Positions 44,668 to 57,280 of a DNA stretch of 64,000 bases are shown piece by piece (position 1 is the stretch's first letter; each line of letters starts with the position of its first letter). Below the pieces are notes generated by a model. It did not search any database and was not told the DNA's origin. It saw only the letters and a list, made by a program, of their open reading frames with translations. The position numbers and the translations under genes were made by a program. Source of the stretch: Eutreptiella sp. 'Long Island Sound 2002' (taxonomy: Eukaryota; Euglenozoa; Euglenophyceae; Eutreptiales; Eutreptiaceae); NCBI GenBank assembly GCA_964036045.1, contig OZ038381.1, forward strand, positions 64,914,242 to 64,978,241, read 5' to 3'.

Positions 44668-45280
44668 GGCCAGGTTCTGGATCTCGCCCCATGATGGGGA
44701 GGTCGGTTACATAGGTTGGGTACTGCCTCTCCAAGGCAACCAACACGTCAGCAAAGGAGGCGGACTTAGTCACGATCTGCTTGACCTGCTTCTCCAGGTA
44801 CTTGGTCTTGCAACACTGCAGTAGCAGATCGCACTTGACCCGCCCACTAGCATCGGTTCGGCCGGTCATTCGGAGGAACCAGCCTAAATTCTCAGCGAAC
44901 TTACTGAGGTCCTTGCCTGTGAACTCAGGCAAGTTCACCACGATCTTGGAGGCGGCAATGGCCTTAGCGTCCTGAGACCTGCGTCCCTCAGGGCGCCGGG
45001 TCTTCCTCTTCTTCTTTTTCTTCCGCCCACTTGGGTTCTCGGGGTCCTCAGGGTCGTCGTCCTCCGAGGGCGATGCAGAAGTCATGGACGGCGGCTCATC
45101 ATCAGAGGGGTCTCCGCCTAGGTCACTAGAGCCATAGGGCTCGGGGTCCACCATTGCCCTCAGGGCTGTCAGCCCCAGCCGGTCCAGCTCGGCTCTCGTA
45201 GAATTCCCTACAGGGCTGTAGGGTGGCTGTGCCGTTCTCGGTACGAAAGGGCCTCTCGGTATTACTGCAGGGGTCGGCAT
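44630..45280 (-). pseudogene. Gag capsid N-terminal part, right copy
   Basis: The 216-residue frame has an acidic segment, a strongly basic KKKKKRK stretch and the capsid-like helices (LGWFLRMTG, KCDLLLQCCKTKYLEK). Its last 20 residues are out of frame relative to the left copy. The preceding codon region ends in TGA right before its ATG, where the left copy reads through. Confidence 0.7.
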
Positions 45281-45558
45281 CGGTCAGCTCCTCAGGCTCC
45301 CCAGGGTGTTTGTCAACCCTGCCACCAGGTGATTAGCCTGTACTCGATGGGGTGAAACTCCCACGATGGTAGGTGAGGCTTGGGGCGGAATCAGGGGCTC
45401 TAGTTTAGCCCGAATCTCATGAGTGACATCGCCAACAAGTTCAGAGGTGGCTCCTCGGAGAGCCTCTTTTATCTCTGACCGCGTCAGGGACCTGTTGGAG
45501 GATCTCCCCCATCCTCTACTCCTGCTCCCGCATGACTCAGGTCCTCTCCTCAGCCCAA

Positions 45559-46041
45559 TCAGGTTGCATACCCAGGACCATCCACATAGGCTCCCGTAGC
45601 GGGTAGAGGATGGTGATAGTCAGCCGCATACCATCGCGGCGCAGAATCTGAGGCCATTGGCTGACTGGTAGTAGTTGCCTCCGGAAACGCAGTGGTAGAT
45701 GGGTTCACACCATAGGCGGGGTGGGTAGGCATACCAGTAAAGCCTGTGCCCTCAGCCATAGGCGGGGTGGTTATGGGTGTCGATGTTGTAGCGGCTGGGT
45801 CTGGAGTTGGGAGTGTGGTGGTTGTAGGAGAGGGTGATGCGTGGAGGCCAGAGGCGCTTGGTGCGCCCTCGAAGGTCGACTCACTCGTCGGGTCGTGCTC
45901 CTGGTCTACTCCTTCGTCTGCCATGCTTTCTCCTGCATCCTTCTCTCTCTCCCTCTTTCTCTTCAGAGGGTTGGTGTCCACCTCCTCGACTGAGAGGGCC
46001 CGGAAGGCCGACTGAAGTCCCTTCAGCGAGTCATCAACCAC
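45559..46041 (-). pseudogene. Gag N-terminal region, right copy
   Basis: A 160-residue frame with a basic, then Pro/Thr-rich low-complexity composition. It matches the left-copy frame 28338-29018 and stops early (near 45559), while sense similarity continues in another frame through TRSEIKEALR. Frameshifted. Confidence 0.55.
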
Positions 46042-46267
46042 GTCGACTGGGCCCTTCTAAGGGCACCGAAGGTACAGCGCTAGGTCCCGCCCCAGGTTCA
46101 CGAGGTGCTGGCATTGCTGGTGCCTTAGGCGCCGTCCTCACGCCGGTGTCCTCCTTCTTTGTGTCCATATTTGCCCTTCTTGCTTATGACAGATCTCGGC
46201 GCAGTGGATGTACGGCACGGGGTTGCTGCCGGTACGCAGAGACTGTCTGCCTCTTGCTACCAGAAAG

Positions 46268-47008
46268 TTTTATAGTGATTTCAACACTGTGTTTTTGTTG
46301 TGCCTCTCCTGCTGCTTGCTGCCGGTGTAGGGTTCCTGCTGCTTGTTTTTGATGAAGAAAATGTTTTATTGTTGAAATACAACCAATCCAGGATACCCCA
46401 AGCCAGAGATAAGCGAGTAGAAGATAAACAGGGTCAAAGCATGAAGGGCTGCAGTCACAAAGAGTTGGAGAAAGACAACTATCAACAATAGAACACAGCA
46501 ACTAGCATACATTGCAACTCAGGATGAAATATTTTACATGTTTGAGAAAAACTGATTGAAAAACTGCCCCAAGGGCTCACTCTCATCCACAGTCCCATCT
46601 TGAGATGTGCACTCTTTGTTTTTGGGTGCCATAGGTGCTGAGGTGGCATGGCTTGTGGCGCTGAGGTCACTGCCATGTCACATGGGATAATCCTACTTAG
46701 CTAGGCTTATTGGGTATTGGACCCAGGACCTCTCAAAAACAGGTGCCCCCTCCCCTAGGGTGCATACCACTAGGATAGCTAAGAATTCCTGAGAAAATAT
46801 AGATAAATTCATAGGCTCTGCCTTCAGTATATCAGTGCCTCAGTCACCCAGGAGAAGATGTTTTAGTTCCTATAGCTTAGGGATTAAGGGGTCCACACTA
46901 CATCCTGATTTAGTGTTTGGTTCCATAGGTCAAAATGCGTTATCACCCATTTTGGTTGGGCCAATACTAAGATAAAAATGCATGAGTGCTTAGAGCACCT
47001 CTAATACA
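46268..47008 (-). repeat. Putative 5' LTR of the right retroelement
   Basis: Reverse-complement match to 27173-27911, including a degenerate tRNA-like segment (about 46700-46790) and an AATAAAAC poly(A)-type motif. It abuts the partial arm repeat that starts near 47037. Confidence 0.5.
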
Positions 47009-47036
47009 ACTAACGTATACACTAAAGCATTGGAAA

Positions 47037-48957
47037 GGCACTTTTTCTTACTCCAGCTGGGTTGCTGGGGCGTGTGTGTGTGTTTGTGTGCGCGCTCGGC
47101 TTGTGCCCCACCACTCCTGGCTGGGGCGTGCGGTTTGTGGGCTGGGTGTCGCCTGGCACCTGTTCCTGTGCCGTGGTTTGTTCCGGATTGTGTGCGCTGT
47201 CCAGATTTGCGGCACCCGGTGGCCGTTGTTGCTTGGCACCTGTCCTTGTGCCTTGGTTGTGGCCGGTGGCGTGCCTCTCGGGCGTGCCTGGTACCCCCGC
47301 AATGGTGCGCCGCGCCTCGTCCGGTCCGGTCGCTTCCGGTGCCCCAGTCGGCTGTCCCGACACCGTGGTGCCTTTATGCACCCCGGGGGCTTGCGCCCCC
47401 GGATTTACTGGGCGCCTGCGCAGGGCACGTGGAGGCCGGCCGAGAACCGGGCTCTTTGTGCCTGCCCGTGGCCGCTGGCGAGGCAGCGGGGGTGGGCTCG
47501 CTCCCGTCGTACCCGTTCGGGGCCCCGCGATGGGGTTGTCCCTGGCGGGTCCCTCCGGCGTCGGTCTTGGGCTGCGTACGGTGCGGTGGTTTGCGTGTGT
47601 GGACCCGGTCACTGACGCGTCCGGTTTCCCGTACAGTCCGTCTTTCGACGGGGGACTGGGCCGGTGCACCGGGGCTGTTTCGTGTGGACACCAACACCGC
47701 CCCTTTCGGGTCGGAGGACGCCACGCCCGGGTCTTGTGCGTGTGTGTGTGTGCGTGCCCGTCTTGGCCAGGTCAGGCGGGCCGGCCTCCCGGGCGCGTTC
47801 TGGTGCGCCTCACCTTTTCCTGTTGCCGTTCTCGGTGCTCTCTTTGTCTGCTCGGCCCCCTCCGGGCTGGGGTTGCCCTGCTTGTGGTTGTTCTTGCGTT
47901 TTTTTTCTTTTGTGCGCCCCCCTTGTCTTTCGCGTTCCGTGTTTTCTGGCCCTGGGTGCCTTGGGCCTTGGCGCCTTGTGGTCCCCCCCCCTCGTTTGTT
48001 TTTTTCCTTTTTTCATCCCCCCCCCCGAATTTTTTTCTTCCTGCCTTTTTTTTTCTCCATTTTTGGCTTTTTTTTTCCTTTCCCCCCCCCCCTTTTTTTT
48101 TTGCTGTGCCGTGGTGTGCTGGTTGTGTGGTGGTGGGTTGGTGTGTCCTAGGCTGTGGGGTGTGTTGGTGTGTAATGTTGTGGGCCTTGTGCTTCGGCGG
48201 GGGCCGGTGCGCGTTTGTGATCTGTCGTTCGGTGCTCCCTGGGTGTGCCTCCTCCTTTTGTGTTGTTGCCTGTTGTGTTGCGCGTGCCTGGTGGCGCCGT
48301 GCTGGCGGCGTTGCTCTTTGCCGTGCTGCCTCTGGTGGGTGCTCTGTGGTGTTGCCCGCCCCCTACCCCTCGGGTGCTTTGCGCGGGTTGTTTTCTTTTT
48401 CCTTTGCTTGTTGGGTGTGTGCTGGTTGTCCTCCCCCCCCTTCTCCCCCCCCGGCTGGTTGTGTTGCCCTGTGTTGTGGTTTGTCGTGCGTCGTTTTGTG
48501 TGGTGCTGCGGTCTGTGGTGTGTTTTGTGTTGTGCCCGGTGTTGTGTGGCGTGCTTGTGTTGAGTTGGGTTCTTGCGCCGTGTTGTTTGGCGCGGTGTTG
48601 TGCGGGGTCTCGTTTTGCTGTTTTTGTGGTGCTTTGCTGTCGTGCGCTGCTGCGTTCTCTGCTGGTTTTTTTTTTTGCCTTGTTCCTTGCCTTTCCGTGG
48701 TGCTGCGGGCTGTTTCTGTTTCTTCGCTCTGCTTGTGCGGTGCTGTGCTGGTGTGCCTGCGTCGTTGCTCTCTGTGCGGTGCTCTCTTGCCCCTGCGGCG
48801 CTGGCTGGTGTTTTGTGTTCTTGCCTGTTGTGTTTGCGTGATTGCTGTTGGGCCTGGCTGTCCTCTGTTGTCTCCTGGTGGGTGCTGGTGGCTGCCGGTG
48901 TCGTTTTTCGGTGATGTCCTGTGGTGTGTCTCTGGGTGCTGTGCTGCGCCGTGTTGC
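47037..48957. repeat. Inverted partial arm copy
   Basis: Reverse complement of 35128-37043, from TTCTTACTCCAGCTGG to GTGCTGCGCCGTGTTGCTGCGC. It ends abruptly where the sequence flips from GT-rich to CA-rich at about 48960. Confidence 0.85.
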
Positions 48958-50393
48958 TGCGCGCACCAGCAGCGCAGACAACCGCACAGCACAGCCAACC
49001 AGCACAGCACAGCAGGGCAGCACGGCACCGCAGGACACGGCACAGGGCGCAGGACACCACAGGACAACGCACAGCACAGCAAGACACCACGACACACCAG
49101 AGCAGCACCACCACACCGCAGAACGCCCAGGGAGACACCACAACGCACAGGCACACGCCACAGCACGAGGCACCAACAACAGCACAGCACCACAGAACAC
49201 GACACAGGAAAGCAGGGCACCACAGCAAACCACACCAACCACAGGGAAGCAGACCACGCGGCCAGACAGGGACACTGACACCGAAACACGCCACCAGCAG
49301 ACAACCACGGGCCACCAGACCCAGCACCGCACCACGGCACACCACAGGAAACAGCACAACACACAGCAGCGCACCACAGCACCAGGCGCCAGCAAAAGCA
49401 CGCACCACACGAACAGCACAACGCGAGCGCACCAGCACAGCGAAGCACAGCACCGCACAGAGCGGACAGGACAGGGAACGCACAGCACAGCACCCCGGGA
49501 CACACACAGCACAAAGCAGAGCGGCGAACAACAGCACGCACCACCGCGCCACGACAAAACACACACAGCACAGAGCACACAGCGCGGGGGAACACCGCAA
49601 AACACAGCGCCGCAGAGCACAGGGCCCCAGGGCAACGGGCGGCGCCAGAGGGCACGGCGCAACAAGCAGCGGCACCAAACGAGCGCAACACAGCACACGA
49701 CAGCACAACACCAGGCGACACAACGCGCAGCAGCGCGGCGCAGCACCGCACACAGGGAAGCACAGCACAACACAGCACACGGCACACAGCACCGAGCGGC
49801 AGCGACGAAAACCGCGAGACACAAAGGGGGGGGGGGGGGCAACAACCACCAGGGAGCAGCCAACAGCCAGGCGGAAAGCACAAAAGAGGGACAAGCGCAC
49901 GGAGAGCCGAGAAGCGGAAGGCCAACAAACCAAACAACGCAAAGCGCCGAGGCCCAGGGCACCCGGGGCCGGAAACCAGAGAAAGCCAGAGACAACGGGG
50001 GCGCACAGAGGAGGAGGAAAAAGAAAAAAAAACACCAAGGCACCAAGCAGGGCGACAAAAACCGCGAGACACAAAAGGGGAGGGGGGGGGGAGCAACCAC
50101 CAAAGAGCAGCCAACGGCCAAGCGGGAGACACAAACGAGGCGCGAGCGCAGGGAGAGCCAGGCAGCGGGAGGCCGAGAAAAACAACGAAAACACAGCGCC
50201 AAGGCAGGGAGGAACGGCAACAGCAGCGAGAGAGAGGGGGGCAACCCCAGCCCGGAGGGGGCCAAGCAAAGCAGAAAGACAAAGCGGCCAAAGGAAAAGG
50301 TGAGGTGCACCAGAACGCGCCAGGGAGGCCGGCCCGCCCGACCCGGCCAAGCAAAGCACGCACACGCACACACACGCACACCAGCCGCCGTCC

Positions 50394-50600
50394 GGATGGA
50401 CGAGTGCGCACCTGGAGGGTACCCAGCCCCTACCGGCTACGGAACAGCCGCCGTCCGGATGGACGAGTGCGCGCCCGGAGGGTACCCAGCCCCTGCAGGC
50501 TACGAACAGCCGCCGTCCGGATGGACGAGTGCGCGCCCGGAGGGTACCCAGCCCCTGCCGGCTACAATCAGCCGCCGTCCGGATGGACGAGTGAGCGCTC
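50394..50600. repeat. 62-bp tandem repeat (inverted counterpart)
   Basis: Three to four copies of the GCCGTCCGGATGGACGAGTG unit, the reverse complement of those at 40989-41200. Confidence 0.9.
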
Positions 50601-50654
50601 CGCAGCGACGCCCCGCACAGCAACACACCACGCGCAACCCAAAGCACAGCACAC

Positions 50655-53600
50655 AGAGCGAACACACCGGTGAACAGGAGCCAAATGGCCCAGGACACCG
50701 CACGCGCAACACAACACACCGAGCGGGCGCACCGGTGAACAGGAGCCAGGTGGCCCAGGACGCCGCACACGCGAAACAACGCACCGAGCGGGCACACCGG
50801 TGAACAGGAGCCAGGAGGCCCAGGACACCGCACACCCAACACAACACAGCGAGCGGGCACACCGGTGAACAGGAGACAGGAGGCCCTGGACACCGCACAC
50901 CCAACACAACACACCGAGCGGGCACATCGGTGAACAGAAGCCAGGGGGCCCAGGACACCGCACACACAAAACAACACACCGAGCGGGCACACCGGTGAAT
51001 AGGAGCCAGGAGGCCCAGGACGGCGCACACGCAAAACAACACACCGAGCGGGCACACCGGTGAACAGGAGCCGGGTGGCCCAGGACACCGCACACGCAAA
51101 ACAACACATCGAGCGGGCACACCGGTGAACAGGAGCCAAGTGGCCCAGGACACCGCACACCCAACACAACACACCGAGCGGGCACACCGGAGAACAGGAG
51201 CCAGGAGGCCCAGGACGCCGCACATGCAAAACAACACACCGAGCGGGCACACCGGTGAACAGGAGCCAAGTGGCCCAGGACACCGCACACGCAACACAAC
51301 ACAGCGAGCGGGCACACCGGTGAACAGGAGCCAGGAGGCTCAGGACACCGCAAATGCAAAACAACCCACCGAGCGGGCACACCGGTGAACAGGAGCCAGA
51401 TAGCCCAGGACACGGCACACGCAACAGGACACACCGCGCGGGCACACCAGTGAACAGGAGCCAAGTGGCCCAGGACACCGCACACGCAACACAACACACA
51501 GAGAGGACACACCGGAGAACAGGAGCCAGGAGGCCCAGGACACCGCACACGCGAAACAACACACCGCGCGGGCACACCGGTGAACAGGAGCCAAGTGGCC
51601 CAGGACACCGCACATGCAACACAACACACAGAGTGGGCACACCGGTGAACAGGAGCCAGGAGGCCCAGGACACCGCACACGCAAAACAACACACCGAGCA
51701 GGCACACCGGTGAACAGGAGCCAAGTGGCCCAGGACACCGCACACGCAACACAACACACCGAGAGGGCACACCGGTGAACAGGAGCCAGGTGGCCCAGGA
51801 CGCCGCACACGCGAAACAACGCACCGAGCGGGCACACCGGTGAACAGGAGCCAGGAGGCCCAGGACACCGCACACGCGAAACAACGCACCGAGCGGGCAC
51901 ACCGGTGAACAGGAGCCAGGAGGCCCAGGACACCGCACACCCAACACAACACACCGAGCGAGCACACCGGTGAACAGGAGCCAGGAGGCCCAGGACACCG
52001 CACACGCAAAACAACACACCGAGCGGGCACACCGGTGAACAGGAGCCAGGAGGCCCAGGACACCGCACGCGCAAAACAACACACTGTGCGGGCACAACGG
52101 TTAACAGGAGCCAAGTGGCCCAGGACACTGCACACGCAACACAACCCACCGAGCGGGCACACCGGTGAGCAGGAGCCAGGAGGCCCAAGACACCGTACAC
52201 GCAACAGAACACACCGAGCGGGCACACCGGTGAACAGGAGCGAGGTGGCCCAGGACACCGCACACGCGAAACAACACACCGCGCGGGCACCCCGGGGAAC
52301 AGGAGCCAGGTGGCCCAGGACACCGCGCACGCAACACAACACACAGAGGGGGCACACCGGTGAACAGGAGCCAAGTGGCCCAGGACACCGCACACGCAAC
52401 ACAACACACAGAGAGGACACACCGGAGAACAGGAGCCAGGAGGCCCAGGACACCGCACACGCGAAACAACACACCGCGCGGGCACACCGGTGAACAGGAG
52501 CCAAGTGGCCCAGGACACCGCACATGCAACACAACACACAGAGTGGGCACACCGGTGAACAGGAGCCAGGATGCCCAGGACACCGCACACGCAAAACAAC
52601 ACACCGAGCAGGCACACCGGTGAACAGGAGCCAAGTGGCCCAGGGCACCGCACACGCAACACAACACACCGGGAGGGCACACCGGTGAACAGGAGCCAGG
52701 TGGCCCAGGACGCCGCACACGCGAAACAACGCACCGAGCGGGCACACCGGTGAACAGGAGCCAGGAGGCCCAGGACACCGCACACGCGAAACAACGCACC
52801 GAGCGGGCACACCGGTGAACAGGAGCCAGGAGGCCCAGGACACCGCACACCCAACACAACACACCGAGCGGGCACACCGGTGAACAGGAGCCAGGAGGCC
52901 CAGGACACCGCACACGCAAAACAACACACCGAGCGGGCACACCGGTGAACAGGAGCCAGGAGGCCCAGGACACCGCACGCGCAAAACAACACACTGTGCG
53001 GGCACAACGGTGAACAGGAGCCAGGTGGCCCAGGACACTGCACACGCAACACAACCCACCGAGCGGGCACACCGGTGAACAGGAGCCAGGAGGCCCAAGA
53101 CACCGTACACGCAACAGAACACACCGAGCGGGCACACCGCTGAACAGGAGCGAGGTGGCCCAGGACACCGCACACGCGAAACAACACACCGCGCGGGCAC
53201 CCCGGGGAACAGGAGCCAGGTGGCCCAGGACACCGCGCACGCAACACAACACACAGAGGGGGCACACCGGTGAACAGGAGCCAAGTGGCCCAGGACACCG
53301 CACACGCAACACAACAGACCGAGCGGGCACACCGGAGAACGGGAGCCAGGAGGCCCAGGACACCGCAAACGCAAAACAACACACCGAGCGGGCACACCGG
53401 AGAACGGGAGCCAGGAGGCCCAGGACGGCGCACACGCAAAACAACACACCGAGCGGGCACAGCGGTGAACAGGAGCCAAGTGGCCCAGGACACCGCACAC
53501 GCAACACAACACAGCGAGCGGGCACACCGGTGAACAGGAGCCAGGAGGCCCAGGACACCGCACAGGCAAAACAACACAACGAGCGGGCACACCGGTGAAC

Positions 53601-54927
53601 AGGAGCGAGAAGGACCAGCACACCGCACACGCAACACAACACACCGCGCGGGCACACCGGTGAACAGGAGCCAAGTGGCCCAGGACACCGCACACGCAAC
53701 ACAACAGGCAGAGAGGGCACGCTGGTGAACAGGAACCAGGAGGCCCAGGACACCGCACACGCGAAACAACACACCGAGCGGGCACACCGGTGAACAGGAG
53801 CCAGGAGGCCCAGGACACCGCACGCGCAAAACAACACACCGCGCGGGCACACCGGTGAACAGGAGCCAAGTGGCCCAGGACACCGCACACGCAACACAAC
53901 ACACAGAGTGGGCACACCGGTGAACAGGAGCCAGGAGGCCCAGGACACCGCACACGCAAAACAACACACCGAGCGGGCACACCGGTGAACAGGAGCCAAG
54001 TGGCCCAGGACACCGCACACGCGACACAACACACCGAGCGGGCACACCAGTGAACAGGAGCCCGGAGGCCCAGGACACCGCACGCGCAAAACAACACACC
54101 GAACGGGCACAACGGTGAACGGGAGCCAAGTGGCCCAGGACACTGCACACGCAACACAACCCACCGAGCGGGCACACCGGTGAACAGGAGCCAGGAGGCC
54201 CAAGACACCGTACACGCAACAGAACACACCGAGCGGGCACACCGGTGAACAGGAGCCAGGTGGCCAGGGACACCGCACACGCGAAACAACACACCGCGCG
54301 GGCACCCCGGGGAACAGGAGCCAGGTGGCCCAGGACACCGCGCACGCAACACAACACACAGAGAGGGCACACCGGTGAACAGGAGCCAAGTGGCCCAGGA
54401 CACCGCACACGCAACACAACAGACCGAGCGGGCACACCGGTGAACAGGAGCCAGGAGGCCCAGGACACCGCACACGCAGAACAGCACACCGAGCGGGCAC
54501 ACCGGTGAACGGGAGCCAAGTGGCCCAGGACACCGCACACGCAACACAACCCACCGAGCAGGCACACCGGTGAACAGGAGCCAAGAGGCCCAGGACACCG
54601 TACACGCAACAGAACACACCGAGCGGGCACACCGGTGAACAGGAGCCAGGTGGCCCAGGAAACCGCACACGCCAAACAACACACCGAGCGGGCACACCGG
54701 TGAACAGGAGCCAGGTGGCCCAGGACACCGCACACGCAACACAACACACCGCGCGGGCACACCAGTGAACAGGAGCCAAGTGGCCCAGGACACCGCACAC
54801 GAAACACAGCACACCGAGCGGGCACACCGGTGAACAGGAGCCAGGAGGCCCAGGACACCGCACACGCAAAACAACACACCGAGCGGGCACACTGGTGAAC
54901 AGGAGCCAAGTGGCCCAGGACACTGCA
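50655..54927 (-). repeat. 65-bp minisatellite array, ~66 copies, inverted
   Basis: Plus strand reads as CACACCGGTGAACAGGAGCC plus GGCCCAGGACACCGCACACG-type words, the reverse complement of the array at 37631-40960. Between matching end markers it is 976 bp longer, equal to 15 monomers plus one base. A near-identical 910-bp (14-monomer) direct duplication is visible: variants at 51631, about 51780 and 52083 recur at 52541, about 52690 and 52993. All three minus frames are open over most of it. Confidence 0.95.
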
Positions 54928-55510
54928 CACACGTAGGGCGGACGAGGAACAGGAAAGAACCAACACCCCATGGGTCGGACACACTGGGGCGACCCAGCCG
55001 ACCCACCGGGCCAGTGGCAGGAGCGGTACTCCACAGCCACTTGTCCGAGCCCGGCCAGGCTGCGTCGGGGACCAGGGCAAACGTCACCCGGAGCCATGGA
55101 AGCAACCGGTGACAGGCGAGCCGGTACACAGTCCAGGAGGGGGTCGCCTGCCAAGCGGAGCGGCCCCGCAACTCAAGCCACAAGGGTGAGGCGGTCGTAC
55201 TGTAGACAACCGGGAGCAATACCCCTTGTGGTGAGAGATACTCCACACGGCTGGGCAGCCCGCAGAGCTGCCGCCCAAAGGAGGGGGCATGTGGCCCTAC
55301 TCATGGACACATGTGGGGACACCCTCCCACCTGGGACACATGGACCGGCCGGCCGCGACAATGCCTTCCCAAGCACATGCGGGAGCGGCTCAAGAGGCAC
55401 CTAACATAGGGCAGTGGGAGGGACAGGACGTCCCCTTGGTAAGACCTCCTTCCTGCATTGTCAAAGGAGGCAAGCCGAGCTCCCGAAGATACCTACCTAC
55501 CTACCTGGAA
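54928..55510. other. Flank between array and arm (unit R)
   Basis: Reverse complement of 37051-37630, ending in a TACC microsatellite (about 55488-55504). It differs from the unit-L copy at only a few positions. Confidence 0.7.
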
Positions 55511-56295
55511 AAGCACTTCTTCTTACTCCAGCTGGTTTGCTGGGGCGTGTGTGTGTGTTTGTGTGCGCGCTCGGCTTGTGCCCCGCCACTCCTGGCTGGG
55601 GCGTGCGGTTTGTGGGCTGGGTGTCGCCTGGCACCTGTTCCTGTGCCGTGGTTTGTTGCGGATTGTGTGCGCTGCCCAGATTTGTGGCACCCGGTGGCCG
55701 TTGTTGCTTGGCACCTCTCCTTGTGCCTTGGTTGTGGCCGGCGGCGTGCCTCTCCGGCGTGCCTGGTACCCCCGCAATGGTGCGCCGCGCCTCGTCCGGT
55801 CCGGTCGCTCTCGGTGCCCCAGTCGGCTGTCCCGACGCCGTGGTGCCTTTCCCCACCCCGGGGGCTTGCGCCCCCGGATTTACTGGGCGCCTGCGCAGGG
55901 CACGTGGAGGCCGGTCGGTACCGGGCTCCTTGTGCCTGCCCGTGGCCGCTGCCGAGGCAGCGGGGGTGGGCTCGCTCCCGTCGTACCCGTTCGGGGCCCC
56001 GCGATGGGGTTGTCCCTGGCGGGTCCCTCCGGCGTCGGTCTTGGGCTGCGTACGGTGCGGCGGTTTGCGTGTGTGGACCCGCTCACTGACGCGTCCGGTT
56101 TCCCGTACAGTCCGTCTTTCGACGGGGGACTGGGCCGGTGCACCGGGGCTGTTTCGTGTGGACACCAACACCTCCCCTTTCGGGTCGGAGGACGCCACGC
56201 CCGGGTCCCGTGCGTGTGTGTGTGTGCGTGCCCGTCTTGGCCAGGTCGGCGGGCCGGCCTCCGGGGCGCGTTCTCGTGCGCCTCACCTTTTCCTG

Positions 56296-56590
56296 TTGTT
56301 TTATCGATTTGTGATTGAATCTATGTACTTATGTCTGCTTTGTCTATCTGCAGCCCTTCTGTGATTCAAAACTCCTCAATGATTCGATCCACATCCTGTT
56401 CTTGCTGTACTTGCTGCTTTGGTTCTGTTTCTCAACACCAAAACCTGCAGGATCTCATCAAAACTATTAGGGCACGAATCAAGGACATCTTTCTGTAGAC
56501 AATGCTCCCGAGGCACCGCAGCCGGCCTCATCAGAGGGCATCATACAGGCACATCATGCCTCGCCTGTGGGAAAGTAGGGTCGCCATACA
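56296..56590. other. Spacer after unit R
   Basis: Composition shifts sharply to mixed, T-richer DNA at 56300. No gene is recognised. It may already be the 5' part of the retroelement fragment that follows. Confidence 0.4.
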
Positions 56591-57121
56591 TTGAATCGAC
56601 GTGGTAGTGTGCGGCAAGATCCAGCCCCGGAGCCCGCCTGTCGCGGTGAGCCCGAGGGTGAACCTCGTCTGTATTCCTCCCTCCTTTCGTCTGAGTTTGC
56701 ACTTAAACCACCAAGTGTGTCCATTAGTGAGTGTGTTGGATCCTATCCAGTAGGTGCCCCTCCCCTCGACGATAAGGTGAGTACGTACCACCACGATGCA
56801 AGGGATCAGCACGCTCCCATTCAGTCCCATGGGCCACCAAATACCAGTTTAGCTGCATGCTCTACGCAAATATCTCTCCCAGATGTCTCTTCGGCATCAA
56901 TCGATTGTTTTCAAAGCTTTGAGGCCATGCTAGACAAAATGACAGACCGTTTGCTGAAAGGTAGTGGATATCATAGGTCACCAAAACGGACCCCCCGGAA
57001 GAACATCCCCAAGGACACACAAAAGAACTTAGGCAGCCGCAAAGAAAAAGTCATGGCCACACCTACGTTGACCTCAACGACTCAGTGCAAACACCCACAG
57101 GCTACGCCGAATCCTACTTGA
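56591..57121 (+). pseudogene. Gag C-terminal-like fragment of a third retroelement
   Basis: This 176-residue frame has no clear domain but lies directly upstream of, and in the same frame as, a retropepsin (57281-57814). Only one TGA (57119-57121) separates them, and the stretch 57122-57280 is open. Its C-terminal part is basic. The arrangement suggests gag followed by protease. The start codon is not reliable. Confidence 0.4.
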
Positions 57122-57280
57122 TGGGATCCTGCGTGGCACAAGCAAAAGTGTGAGCGTCACATACAGGCCACTCAGTGCACGGCGGATACTCTGCCTGTAC
57201 ATTATATTCCTGTAGCAGCAACAAAGATCCCGCAAGACGTTTGTACATCTTACATTGGGGTCAGCAGAGCACGGTTCTCG

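Larger units (their letters stand above)
42345..47008 (-). mobile_element. Truncated second retroelement, right copy (gag-PR-MTase-like)
   Basis: On the minus strand the order is putative LTR (47008 to 46268), primer-like site, gag N-terminus, capsid, zinc knuckle, protease with intact DTGA, methyltransferase-like domain. It then stops within about 60 bp of the end of foldback unit L, next to a GCTAT pentamer run (about 42325-42345). It lacks RT, RNase H and integrase. Several frameshifts and stops break the frame. Unlike the left copy it has no insertion in the protease. Confidence 0.8.
48961..56295. mobile_element. Foldback-like unit R, inverted relative to unit L
   Basis: Reading left to right: CA-rich arm (49340-50390; 48961-49340 has no match in unit L), 62-bp array, 65-bp array, flank (54928-55510), and GC-rich arm end (55511-56295). 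From 49340 to 56290 this is the reverse complement of about 36260-42240. The right end is cut at CTCACCTTTTCCTGTTG, where ordinary sequence begins. The minus strand carries very long array frames (up to 2478 codons), which I regard as repeat artefacts until expression is shown. Confidence 0.65.

Noticed and set aside
47810-55246. A 2478-codon minus-strand open frame, and plus-strand frames of 900-1250 codons at 37312-41147
   Set aside because: They run through minisatellite and skewed arms, are open in several frames at once and have no domain. They are best explained by stop-poor repeats.
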